Assembly (NCBI GenBank): GCA_013287585.1
Contig: JABDDN010000005.1
Span: 1-64,000 of the forward strand
Length of the DNA stretch: 64,000 nucleotides
Direction: 5' to 3'
From: Nitrososphaerota archaeon
GTDB taxonomy: Archaea; Thermoproteota; Nitrososphaeria; Nitrososphaerales; Nitrosopumilaceae
Notes under the pieces: generated by a model
Seen by the model: only the letters and a program-made list of their open reading frames with translations
What the model was told of the DNA's origin: nothing
Database searches by the model: none
In this document: positions 18,193 through 25,711 of the stretch, in pieces
How the letters are laid out: the number at the start of each line of letters is the position of its first letter
Numbering within the stretch: position 1 is the first letter of the stretch
Made by a program: the position numbers and the translations under genes

Positions 18193-18234
18193 TCGTCTTT
18201 CTATTTAGTTCATGATTTGAATTATCATAGTTCT

Positions 18235-18585
18235 TTAGGGCATTAACTTAGCAAAGACAATATCACTTTCAATCTCTTTGTGTTCTTGTATTATGGATAC
18301 ACGAAACTTTACATCATGAGTTTGATTTGGTTCAAATTCTATCATTGCTGTAAATTCTACCATGTTTTGTGGCATGTCGTTTTTGTTAATGAATAATCGT
18401 GATAAATTTTGAGAAATGACTTTACCATTATATGACTTGTAAACTATGAGTTGATTTGAATTTAATATCTGTGTGTTCACAACAACACCATCATATCGAC
18501 CAGAATAATTCACTTGAATCTTACCTTTAATCTCAGTATGAGGCTTTATGTTCAAACTTTCCATCTTTATTTCTACATCCTTCAT
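18235..18585 (-). CDS. Small beta-rich (arrestin-like?) protein of unknown function
   Basis: From ATG 18585 the product is about 116 residues, almost all beta-strand-like (EIKGKIQVNYSGRYDGVVV; FTAMIEFEPNQ; HDVKFRVSI). It resembles arrestin/Ig-like sandwiches, but no family is certain. The frame is open to ATG 18636, which would add a short hydrophobic leader (LIFLTSYLFSLFYAY). A TATTTATTTT-like box about 26-30 bases before 18585 on this strand supports the shorter form. It sits just outside the proposed left end of the mobile element. Confidence 0.5.
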   Translation of the reverse strand: MKDVEIKMESLNIKPHTEIKGKIQVNYSGRYDGVVVNTQILNSNQLIVYKSYNGKVISQNLSRLFINKNDMPQNMVEFTAMIEFEPNQTHDVKFRVSIIQEHKEIESDIVFAKLMP

Positions 18586-18674
18586 AGTATATGCGTAAAA
18601 TAATGAAAATAAATAACTTGTGAGAAAAATGAGCAAATTTGAAAATCATGTTATGTTTTTGAATTAAAAATGAC

Positions 18675-18687
18675 GCGGGCCCGAAGG
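18675..18687 (+). other. Putative attL (tRNA-Arg 3'-end copy)
   Basis: GCGGGCCCGAAGG is identical to 30109-30121, which covers the last bases of tRNA-Arg(TCT) plus its immediate downstream GC. It sits in otherwise AT-rich intergenic DNA, where a GC-rich 13-mer is unlikely by chance. No remaining tRNA body is present here. Confidence 0.55.
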
Positions 18688-18779
18688 TTCGCGACAAAAC
18701 AGTTTTAGCGCGTCCACCCCCATTTTTTTGAATTTTTAATAACTTATTGTACATTTGTTAGCAGGTATAAAGTTTTGAT

Positions 18780-19529
18780 TTATCCTAGTTCTGAATCTAG
18801 TTCTTGTTGGAAAGCAGAAAATGGCTGGGATCCACCTAATTCCATGTATCCTTTTTTGTCATTTCCTATGAAAAACGTAGGTGTTCCATCAACACCATAT
18901 CTTGATCCGTCCAGTTGATCCTTGTTTATTTTGTCAGCATATTTTCCAGAATCAAGACATGAATTGAAGCTGTTGGCATCAAGTCCCGATTCAGATGCAT
19001 ATTGTTTGAATGTTTTGGCAGCATCTGTAGTACTAAGTTGAGCCCAACTAGTTTGATTTTCAAACAATGTGTTATGATATTCCCAGAATTTGCCCTGTTC
19101 ATTTGCACACTCTGCAGCTATAGCTGCTGCCATTGCATTAGGATGCAAGTTTTCTAGGGGAAAATTTTTGAAAACAAGTCTTACCTTTCCTGATTCGATG
19201 TATCTTTTTTCTACATCCGGTAATGTCTGAGAAAAGAACTCACCACAGAAAGGACATTGAAAATCCGAAAATTCGATCATTGTAACAGGCGCATTAGGAT
19301 TTCCCATGACAGGACTGTCACCTATGGAAATAGCAATTCTTGTTTGGGTGGATGGTTGAGTTGGAGTCTGTGTCGGTATTGGTTGATAAGTATTTTGTGT
19401 CGTGGTTTTTGTTTCCCCCAAATTCCCAATGACATATCCACCAAGAAAGGCTGCAATAACTAGTGCTGAAGCTATTCCAATAATTAGTTTGTTAAAAGTT
19501 GATTTCTTTATTGTAATATCTCCAGACAT
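18780..19529 (-). CDS. DsbA-like thiol oxidoreductase, membrane-anchored
   Basis: The 249-residue protein has an N-terminal membrane helix (about 14-36), a Thr/Gln/Pro-rich linker (about 40-63) and a thioredoxin fold with the active site CPFC (Cys92-Cys95) and the cis-proline loop GVDGTPTFFIG near 214-224. The helical insertion with LHPNAMAAAIAAECANEQGKF is typical of DsbA/DSBA-like oxidoreductases. It should form or rearrange disulfides outside the membrane. The next gene inside the element encodes a secreted cysteine-rich protein, a plausible client. Such genes are common on thaumarchaeal chromosomes, so cargo status is inferred from position only. Confidence 0.88.
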   Translation of the reverse strand: MSGDITIKKSTFNKLIIGIASALVIAAFLGGYVIGNLGETKTTTQNTYQPIPTQTPTQPSTQTRIAISIGDSPVMGNPNAPVTMIEFSDFQCPFCGEFFSQTLPDVEKRYIESGKVRLVFKNFPLENLHPNAMAAAIAAECANEQGKFWEYHNTLFENQTSWAQLSTTDAAKTFKQYASESGLDANSFNSCLDSGKYADKINKDQLDGSRYGVDGTPTFFIGNDKKGYMELGGSQPFSAFQQELDSELG

Positions 19530-19633
19530 TATTAAGTATCCGCCTTATTTCACTGTGTTACATTTAAGTGCGTTTGACTTAATTGCATTAATGGATGTGC
19601 AAAAGTGATACTGCACGTCTACAATTTCATATT

Positions 19634-19741
19634 TTAAATCCATATCTTTCCAGCTAGGAATTCTTCGGTAAAAATGTTTTCTACATAATTCACGATAAGA
19701 AGAACCTTTTCAGCTTCTGTATTCGCTTGATTGAGACAGTT
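19634..19741 (-). pseudogene. Possible 3' coding remnant
   Basis: On this strand an open stretch of about 36 codons ends at TAA (19634-19636) and reads NQANTEAEKVLLIVNYVENI followed by FTEEFLAGKIWI. It has no start codon and a TAG closes it upstream. The amino-acid make-up is protein-like, but the family is unknown and chance is possible. The rest of the 283-base gap (19530-19812) shows nothing. Confidence 0.15.
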
Positions 19742-19812
19742 TTTGAGGCAAGTTTTCTAATCTTGAAGACAAATATCAAAACTCTAACCATGGATTGTTA
19801 ATGCACAGATCA

Positions 19813-21483
19813 TTAACAAATACCACATCTTGTGCAGCAATCAGGATCTGGAAGACCTGATTCTGCCCTATATTGACATATGTGGATACTCATAGCTGAA
19901 CAATTCCCATTACCACCCCCACCTCCTCCACCGCCACCTCCTTCTGGCGTATTCCAACATTTCCCGTCTGAGTGGTAATACGGATAATCACCACCACACT
20001 TGTGACATTTGCCGTCTGATTGATAATAATACGGATAAGCGGAATCAAAACATGGCGTCTTCCAGCATTGTCCATTGTGAGAGTATGGATAGCCAGCATT
20101 TGACCCTACACCGCATTGTGGCCCGTTATAGCATTTCCCGTCTGATTGAGAATAATACGGATAATCACCACCACACTTGTGACATTTGCCGTCTGATTGA
20201 GAATAGTATGGATAAGCGGAATCAAAACATGGCGTCTTCCAGCATTGTCCATTGTGAGAGTATGGATAGCCAGCATTTGACCCTACACCGCATTGTGGCC
20301 CGTTATAGCATTTCCCGTCTGATTGAGAATAATACGGATAATCACCACCACACTTGTGACATTTGCCGTCTGATTGAGAATAGTATGGATAAGCGGAATC
20401 AAAACATGGCGTCTTCCAGCATTGTCCATTGTGAGAGTATGGATAGCCAGCATTTGACCCTACACCGCATTGTGGCCCGTTATAGCATTTCCCGTCTGAT
20501 TGAGAATAATACGGATAATCACCACCACACTTGTGACATTTGCCGTCTGATTGAGAATAGTATGGATAATCGCTACTGCACTGAGGCTGATTTTGAATGA
20601 GAGCCGATGCCACATAGTTGATGACATCTTGGTTGCATTCAAGGTCAGTATGAGAGAGTTGGAGAAATAGATGAGTACGACCAGGAAGCCCATCTCCGAG
20701 AGCACTTGAAATAGGAATCATCCCATCATTTGGTTGACCGTTGAAAAACATAGCTGATTCGCCTGGAAAAAATGGCTTTTCTCCTACAATCTTAATAAAA
20801 TTAGTATTATCATGTTTATTAATTATCGAGTGCTTTATAGAATACAGTAAAGAACTACCTGGTTGAAGCTCTTCGAGCACCCCATTATCCTTCATTTTTT
20901 GGAGATCATCGGCTTTAGCTGAAAGACCTGCTGGAACTGCCATTGAAATTAATTTAGTCAAAAAAGATCCCGTGATTGGAGTTCCATCAATAGGACCACC
21001 CAAGAGTACCATGTTGTTAACATGTAGAGATGTTTTGAGTGCTGCATCCATGGAAACAACAGTGCCCATACTATGGGCCTCAATATCTACATGTGCTCCA
21101 GAATTCTGTAGCCGATCTAGAAAACTGGCTAAAGCATCTCCACTATGTTCTATACTTTTAGTATAATCATAGTTGAATCCAACTACTCTGTCATAATGTC
21201 CTCTGTTCATAATATCGTTTATACAACTCATCCCATTGCTGTCTCTGAAAGCACCGTCAACATTGCTAAAAATACCATGGACTAAGACAAGAGTTTTTTT
21301 GTCATTGCCCAACTGAAAGCTTTCAGGAAGAGAAATAAATTTTTGACCGTCCCACAATACGGGACCATAATTCGTTGATGTTTGAGCAGATACATGAATT
21401 ACATGAAAAGGCAATATCAAAGCAGGAAAATTTAACATTAAAATCAATACAGTACAAAGAGCAACCTTCCCAACCCAGCCCAT
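19813..21483 (-). CDS. Secreted alpha/beta-hydrolase (lipase-like) with tandem cysteine-rich repeats
   Basis: The 556-residue protein starts with a signal peptide (about 1-34, VSA). An alpha/beta-hydrolase domain follows (about 38-300), with LVLVHGIFSNVDGAF for the oxyanion region and nucleophile Ser138 in EAHSMGT, as in triacylglycerol-lipase or PGAP1-like esterases. Residues 300-510 are repeats of YPYYSQSDGKC type, arranged in a 59-residue unit that occurs about three times with near-identical DNA. A glycine run of nine or ten and a final Cys-rich tail (CCTRCGIC) follow. The repeats hold many Cys and Tyr residues and probably form disulfide-linked binding modules. The real substrate is unknown. 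Confidence 0.8.
   Translation of the reverse strand: MGWVGKVALCTVLILMLNFPALILPFHVIHVSAQTSTNYGPVLWDGQKFISLPESFQLGNDKKTLVLVHGIFSNVDGAFRDSNGMSCINDIMNRGHYDRVVGFNYDYTKSIEHSGDALASFLDRLQNSGAHVDIEAHSMGTVVSMDAALKTSLHVNNMVLLGGPIDGTPITGSFLTKLISMAVPAGLSAKADDLQKMKDNGVLEELQPGSSLLYSIKHSIINKHDNTNFIKIVGEKPFFPGESAMFFNGQPNDGMIPISSALGDGLPGRTHLFLQLSHTDLECNQDVINYVASALIQNQPQCSSDYPYYSQSDGKCHKCGGDYPYYSQSDGKCYNGPQCGVGSNAGYPYSHNGQCWKTPCFDSAYPYYSQSDGKCHKCGGDYPYYSQSDGKCYNGPQCGVGSNAGYPYSHNGQCWKTPCFDSAYPYYSQSDGKCHKCGGDYPYYSQSDGKCYNGPQCGVGSNAGYPYSHNGQCWKTPCFDSAYPYYYQSDGKCHKCGGDYPYYHSDGKCWNTPEGGGGGGGGGGNGNCSAMSIHICQYRAESGLPDPDCCTRCGIC
19975..20575. repeat. 177-bp tandem repeat coding the Cys/Tyr-rich modules
   Basis: Landmarks such as CCGCATTGTGGCCCG recur at 20111, 20288 and 20465, giving an exact 177-base period (59 codons) with partial units at both ends. 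Copies are almost identical at DNA level, which implies recent duplication or gene conversion. Frames on the other strand through this region are by-products of the repeat. Confidence 0.85.
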
Positions 21484-21610
21484 TTTCTATGCTATATTTG
21501 TTACAATATTAAAAGATGATCTTATATTCTAAAAAAACTATCAAAATTTTATATATTTTAGAATTTTAGTTGTAAATTTTTATTAAATGTCTACAGGAGT
21601 AAATTGAATT

Positions 21611-21820
21611 ATGTATTGTAGCATATGTCACAGAGACTCATCTACTGATTTCAAGAAATGTCCAAATTGTGGACATCCTTCAAAAAAGGCAAAAATTATT
21701 TCAATTTTAAAAAATATCGTTCGACGTGGTGATAGTTTTCATCTTTGTTGCACTCTATGTTGGAGTCCTGTAAGACTCGCTACAAAACTCCTTCCAATGT
21801 TTTATTTTCGGTCTACTTGA
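21611..21820 (+). CDS. Small zinc-ribbon protein whose 3' end runs into a dispersed repeat
   Basis: The 69-residue frame begins MYCSICHRDS and has CxxC pairs at CSIC (3-6) and CPNC (17-20), a typical zinc ribbon, followed by a Lys/Ile-rich helix. From about residue 51 the codons are part of the dispersed 30-base repeat (21763-21792), so the C-terminus (SPVRLATKLL onward) is probably not native. It may be a zinc-ribbon gene truncated by the repeat. The upstream region is AT-rich. Function unknown. Confidence 0.4.
   Translation: MYCSICHRDSSTDFKKCPNCGHPSKKAKIISILKNIVRRGDSFHLCCTLCWSPVRLATKLLPMFYFRST
21763..21792 (+). repeat. Dispersed hairpin-like repeat, copy 1
   Basis: GAGTC-CTGTAA-GACTC forms a perfect 5-bp stem with a 6-base loop, followed by GCTACAAAACTCC and a T-rich stretch. 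It is related to four other copies at 23428, 24130, 24723 and 25578, all on the + strand. Confidence 0.75.
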
Positions 21821-21871
21821 TAATTCCAGCTTGGCTCATGTATTTGAGTACGTTTTCAAACTCTGTCTGAC

Positions 21872-22984
21872 TTAGTTATTAATGATTCTAAGTGATGAAA
21901 ATAAATCGTTAGTTGTCATTATATTCTCAAAGTCTTTTTGCAAATGATTTTCTACATACTCTTGTGCATGGTTGAATATCCATGTCGGATTTTGTATTTT
22001 TTTGTCAAAATCACCAATGGAGTAATAAAGACGATTGAATCCTTCTGTATCTAAAGAATCCCTCTTGACAACTAAATATGTTGGTTCAGAATCCTCTGCT
22101 GGGATGATTTGTACGTTAAAATCATTATTAGATAAATGAAAAATTTGCAATGGCGGTTGTATCACAATGCCATTTGTTCCTCTATCAAGAAATTGTTTAA
22201 TCAGATCTTGAGGATCAGTAACAAAGCTAACATGCCCATGCGAGAGTTTGTCAGCCGCATGATAACGATGAACACTTCCTTTGAGAACACTAATTTCTCT
22301 TCCACTTTCATAACCTCTTGATAAGAATACGAGTGGAGAATACCACTTACCCAGAATAATTTTTTCATTACTAAAGTTAGGTTCTGTTTTTAACATTTCA
22401 GATAATCTGCTGTGAACAATGGAGGCCATTCCTATTTTGTCCTCTTCAAATAATTCTAGTTCGTAGCTACTGTTTTTGTGCTGATCCTTTATTTGTTCTA
22501 TGGCTCCAACATTTCCTAGAAGACTTTTCTCTAGATCATGCAATTGTGTTTGATATTGTTCTCCGAACCTCAATACCTCTTGTTTTTTTGTCCTTCTCTT
22601 TGATATGCTCTTTCTACCTCTCAAAATGACCTCTCTGAGTTCTGGTTTAATTGAATCAAGGCTTTTTCTAGTTTGAAATGGTGTGAATCTATATGGCGCC
22701 TTAACAAAACTTTCATATGTTTTTAAAACACGAATTCCTTTTTCTGTGATTCTAGATTTTTTAGATCCTCTTTTCATTTTTCCTTGTTCAGATTCATACA
22801 TCTCAGAAAAGGTTTTGTTTCCGTGCACTAGGCCTTGTCGATGTAGACTAATGATGGTAGATACTGTGGTATTGTAATTATACCCATGACCTGCTGCTGA
22901 AATTTGTTCGAGCTGATTTTTATCTGGATTTTCGTATTGGAAACGAAGTATCTCTATTTCAGCACGGCGAAATCTTTTCTCCAT
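21872..22984 (-). CDS. Winged-helix-like protein of unknown function, C-terminus shortened
   Basis: The 370-residue soluble protein opens with an HTH-like region (about 5-95: RAEIEILRFQYENP, then TTVSTIISLHRQGLVHG and KKSRITEKGIRVLKTY), which suggests DNA binding. A coiled, charged middle follows (about 95-180), and then an alpha/beta part with KIILGKWYSPLVFLSRGYE and FVTDPQDLIKQFL. The family of the C-terminal part is not recognised. After the stop, another frame continues with LSQTEFENVLKYMSQAGIIK and a stop at 21813. One missing base near 21872 would therefore explain a lost 20-residue tail. Confidence 0.55.
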   Translation of the reverse strand: MEKRFRRAEIEILRFQYENPDKNQLEQISAAGHGYNYNTTVSTIISLHRQGLVHGNKTFSEMYESEQGKMKRGSKKSRITEKGIRVLKTYESFVKAPYRFTPFQTRKSLDSIKPELREVILRGRKSISKRRTKKQEVLRFGEQYQTQLHDLEKSLLGNVGAIEQIKDQHKNSSYELELFEEDKIGMASIVHSRLSEMLKTEPNFSNEKIILGKWYSPLVFLSRGYESGREISVLKGSVHRYHAADKLSHGHVSFVTDPQDLIKQFLDRGTNGIVIQPPLQIFHLSNNDFNVQIIPAEDSEPTYLVVKRDSLDTEGFNRLYYSIGDFDKKIQNPTWIFNHAQEYVENHLQKDFENIMTTNDLFSSLRIINN

Positions 22985-23086
22985 TAAATATAGTACGGCA
23001 TTTTAGTATTTATTGGGATCTAGAGCTCGACCTAGATCGGTCAAATCTAGGGCGTTAATTAATTATACTTCCATGTAAGTTGAACT

Positions 23087-23365
23087 ATGAAGTTCATACA
23101 TTTGATACTCACTGTCGTATCGCTGGCTTCTGGTATTGGTGTTGCGAATGCATATCATCAAGACATTGTTTTCGCAATACTTTCGCCCATGCTTGTGGCA
23201 ACATTTACTCACTTCCTAAACAATCATCAAAAATACTTGTCAAAAAAGAGTCATAAGAAATCAAAGAAAAAAGGCAAAAGATTCCTAAATAAGCAAGCAT
23301 GGGCATCAGTTCTTAACTTCATTCTCATATTGAACCAGAAACTGAGAGGATTTGTTTTGCCATAA
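23087..23365 (+). CDS. Small membrane protein with lysine-rich loop
   Basis: The 92-residue protein has an N-terminal hydrophobic segment (about 4-22, signal-like), a second at about 27-44, a strongly basic KKSHKKSKKKGKR stretch at about 54-66 and a short hydrophobic C-terminus. The topology suggests a membrane protein with a cytoplasmic basic segment. A copy of the dispersed repeat lies 62 bases after its stop. Function unknown. Confidence 0.45.
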   Translation: MKFIHLILTVVSLASGIGVANAYHQDIVFAILSPMLVATFTHFLNNHQKYLSKKSHKKSKKKGKRFLNKQAWASVLNFILILNQKLRGFVLP

Positions 23366-23427
23366 TATTACACATATCACTACAAAAATAATCTTGAACA
23401 AATCATTATCACAAGTGGAAAAGGTTC

Positions 23428-23456
23428 GAGTCCTGTAAGGCGCGTTACAAAACTTC
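23428..23456 (+). repeat. Dispersed hairpin-like repeat, copy 2
   Basis: GAGTCCTGTAAGGCGCGTTACAAAACTTC follows AAAAGGTTC and is followed by T-rich sequence. The stem is imperfect here. The flanking GGTTCG plus CG..ACAAAAC is also present, in shorter form, at the left end of the element (18686-18700). Confidence 0.7.
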
Positions 23457-23575
23457 TATTCAATTTTTCTAAAACCTCTTTTAGGATGAATTTGATGTGA
23501 TGTTTAACAGTAGATAGCACAGCATGAAGTGAATTTTATCAAAACCCCGATATACCAATCACGTATACGCATGTT

Positions 23576-24085
23576 ATGAGGCAGGCCATTGATAATCCTA
23601 TATGGATTACGATAACGGACAAATCAATGCTAATTATGATTTTGCGCTCCTACCGCGATGAGGACAAGAGTAAAATTCTTGAGGTAGCAACAAGACCAAA
23701 AACTATCCCTGAAATTGTTGATGAATCCAAGTTATCTAAAACTTTGACATATCGAAAAGTACATTCATTATTACGAGATTATCTCTTGTTTCCAGCTGGT
23801 CATACCCTAATGAAAAATCAAAAACTGGTAACAAAATATGTTGCGCTGTTTGAGAAACTCGAGATCAACACAGTAAAAAATGATATATCAGTCAGAGCAA
23901 AAATCAATAAAGACAGTCCTAGTATTTTTTTCAAGATGGTAGGTGACAAGGTAGGTTCTACACTCGAAGAAAAAATCATTAGGAAAATTAAACATTCCCA
24001 AAACGAGCAAGAGACGATCAGACGCCTAGTAAAACATATTGAAAAAAGTGGTTTGAAGAAGGTAAAATTAACTAAAAGAAATTAA
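23576..24085 (+). CDS. Winged-helix transcriptional regulator (ArsR-like fold)
   Basis: The 169-residue protein (a later Met near residue 19 or 21 may be the true start) carries a compact winged-helix: KSKILEVATRPKTIPEIVDE, SKLSKTLTYRKVHSLLRDYLL and a wing-like LFPAGHTLMKNQKLVTKYV. Many such single-domain regulators occur in thaumarchaea. The basic C-terminal 60 residues look helical. It probably controls element or neighbouring genes, but no target is visible. A dispersed repeat copy lies 44 bases after its stop. Confidence 0.62.
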   Translation: MRQAIDNPIWITITDKSMLIMILRSYRDEDKSKILEVATRPKTIPEIVDESKLSKTLTYRKVHSLLRDYLLFPAGHTLMKNQKLVTKYVALFEKLEINTVKNDISVRAKINKDSPSIFFKMVGDKVGSTLEEKIIRKIKHSQNEQETIRRLVKHIEKSGLKKVKLTKRN

Positions 24086-24129
24086 TCATAACAAATGTTC
24101 GGCCTTTCACCACCTAAAACCAATGGTTA

Positions 24130-24150
24130 GAGTCCTGTAAGACTCGTTAC
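24130..24150 (+). repeat. Dispersed hairpin-like repeat, copy 3
   Basis: GAGTCCTGTAAGACTCGTTAC with a perfect GAGTC/GACTC stem, then TATTTTTGTC. It lies just downstream of the winged-helix gene. Confidence 0.7.
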
Positions 24151-24257
24151 TATTTTTGTCGTTGTACGGTACGGTTTCTTAATCAATATGTTGTTTTTAG
24201 GTAGTGTTCTATATGTAGGACATGGTTCTTCGTGTTTTTTGTCGAGACATGGACAGA

Positions 24258-24527
24258 TTAAGATTCCATAATTTTAAAAAAATCAAACATGTCTTTTTCG
24301 TTAACTAGTTCTTCACCTAATTGCAATTTGACATCGTTTATTATGGAATTGTAATCTTCCTTGTACACATTTTTGAGTACAGTTCTCAAATATTCTGGAT
24401 GTTTATAAGAATCCCTAATATGAAGATTGTAAAGAGAGCTAAGTTTAGCTTGTACTAAATGACGTTTGGTATCTCCTTTTCTTATTAAGACTGACTCTAT
24501 TACTGCTCGCAAGGCAATTAGGGGCAT
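24258..24527 (-). CDS. Small soluble protein of unknown function
   Basis: The 89-residue frame from ATG 24527 is mostly helical (RAVIESVLIRKGDTKRHLVQ; YLRTVLKNVYKEDYNSII; ELVNEKDMFDFFKIM). Upstream codons stay open for about 19 more residues (PEKKPHVYEFTWEKHE) but offer no ATG, GTG or TTG, so the N-terminus may be truncated. It is the only minus-strand gene between repeat copies 3 and 4. Not recognised. Confidence 0.4.
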   Translation of the reverse strand: MPLIALRAVIESVLIRKGDTKRHLVQAKLSSLYNLHIRDSYKHPEYLRTVLKNVYKEDYNSIINDVKLQLGEELVNEKDMFDFFKIMES

Positions 24528-24722
24528 TTCGTGTTTCTCCCATGTGAACTCATAAACATGCGGTTTCTTTTCAGGTAGTTAACTATTTCCACATGTGGTT
24601 ACAGATTTTATTATAATATCATAAAAGAACAAAATTACGATGCTTGTTTTTTATCACTTGCATTTTGAATCAATACTTTCTATTCTAGTTCAGACTATAA
24701 CATGTCTGAACCCACTGAAGGT

Positions 24723-24740
24723 GAGTCCTGTAAGGCTCGT
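24723..24740 (+). repeat. Dispersed hairpin-like repeat, copy 4
   Basis: GAGTCCTGTAAGGCTCGT has a stem with one G-T pair. The 3' ACAAAAC part is lost. It lies 80 bases before the PEFG-CTERM-like gene, in a 275-base gap that otherwise shows nothing clear. Confidence 0.6.
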
Positions 24741-24802
24741 GCATGATTTGTTGGAAAGCGATTAAACCCAAAATGTTTTTGAGTTTTGAAATGCCTTAAG
24801 AT

Positions 24803-25588
24803 ATGATGTCTTTTTCCTTGAAAGCATTATTTTTTGGAATTGTTGTGTTTTCAATAGTTCTGACAATGCATTCAGTATTCGCTGACACTTGGTACGAAGG
24901 CAAAGGATTGAAACAAGGAGATTACTTCAGATACAGTGTTTGCTTTACTGACTGGCATAACTGTACTCCTATAGAGCTTGACTTTTGGATTCAGAATAAA
25001 ACTAGTGATGACAGTGGTTATAATGTACAGTTTCTTGCTATTGATGGAAGCAATATACAAAAAGGTCATACAGTATTTGGAATGATAACACCAGACCCAG
25101 AACACTCTGATCCAAATATTGCTGATTATACCTATGTTTACAAAAGCACCATAAACTTGCTTGGTAATATTGCAACATCTGAAAGTCCAATGGACTTTAA
25201 TTCTCCAACATGGTATCACCATGGAATAGTTGGAAATGGAGTGGGACCAATGAGTCAAGAACAAGTAACTGTTCAAGCAGGTACATACAATGCATGGATT
25301 ATTGGTTGGCACAAAGGTGTTGATAACAAAATCTGGGTAGTACCAAATCTTCCTTTTCCAATAAAAGCAGCAACATACATTGATTGTGCGTGTGGTAAAC
25401 CACCACCTCTTTTTACTTTCGAATTGTTAGAAATGAAAAATAGTCCATATTCACCGATTAATCAAACTTCAACAGAACCAGCGCATTCTGCTTTACCTGA
25501 GTTTGGTTCTCTTGCAGGAATGATTATCGTATTATCAATAATTGGCGTTGTTTTAATTTCTAGAAAATTCAACTATCGAGTCATGTAA
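24803..25588 (+). CDS. Secreted protein with PEFG-CTERM-like sorting signal
   Basis: The 261-residue protein has an N-terminal signal peptide (about 6-27, ending VFA), an extracellular beta-rich domain with several Trp and Cys residues (YSVCFTDWHNCTPIELDFW; a CACGK pair near 199) and a C-terminal tripartite signal. That signal is PEFGSLAG at about 233-240, a hydrophobic helix, then RKFNYRVM. It matches the thaumarchaeal PEFG-CTERM pattern, a proposed substrate for archaeosortase processing and surface attachment. The last codons and stop are provided by a dispersed repeat copy. Function of the outer domain unknown. Confidence 0.72.
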   Translation: MMSFSLKALFFGIVVFSIVLTMHSVFADTWYEGKGLKQGDYFRYSVCFTDWHNCTPIELDFWIQNKTSDDSGYNVQFLAIDGSNIQKGHTVFGMITPDPEHSDPNIADYTYVYKSTINLLGNIATSESPMDFNSPTWYHHGIVGNGVGPMSQEQVTVQAGTYNAWIIGWHKGVDNKIWVVPNLPFPIKAATYIDCACGKPPPLFTFELLEMKNSPYSPINQTSTEPAHSALPEFGSLAGMIIVLSIIGVVLISRKFNYRVM

Positions 25589-25606
25589 GACCCGTTACAA
25601 AACTCC
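25578..25606 (+). repeat. Dispersed hairpin-like repeat, copy 5
   Basis: GAGTCATGTAAGACCCGTTACAAAACTCC overlaps the stop codon of the PEFG-CTERM-like gene and is followed by TTTCTCAATTTTTTATTTTAATT. The hairpin has one mismatched pair. Confidence 0.7.
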
Positions 25607-25711
25607 TTTCTCAATTTTTTATTTTAATTAACAGCAAACGAGTTTATCGATAAAGAATAAAAATGGTTTACCCCCAACTTTACTCGTAGAAACATGCTGT
25701 TGTCGTAAAAG

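Noticed and set aside
18672-18715. Possible tRNA or small RNA in the GC-rich patch
   Set aside because: It contains only a 13-base tRNA 3'-end copy and short inverted repeats; no cloverleaf can be drawn.
19975-20575. Possible CRISPR array
   Set aside because: Units are 177 bases, contiguous and in frame in a coding region, with no unique spacers.
20052-20600. 182-codon + strand frame over the lipase repeats
   Set aside because: It exists only because the 177-base repeat is open in several frames; the minus strand codes a secreted hydrolase with signal peptide and catalytic motifs.
21763-25606. Dispersed repeats as integron attC sites
   Set aside because: No paired R/L boxes or GTTRRRY core are seen, and the recombinase has no integron-integrase features I can recognise.
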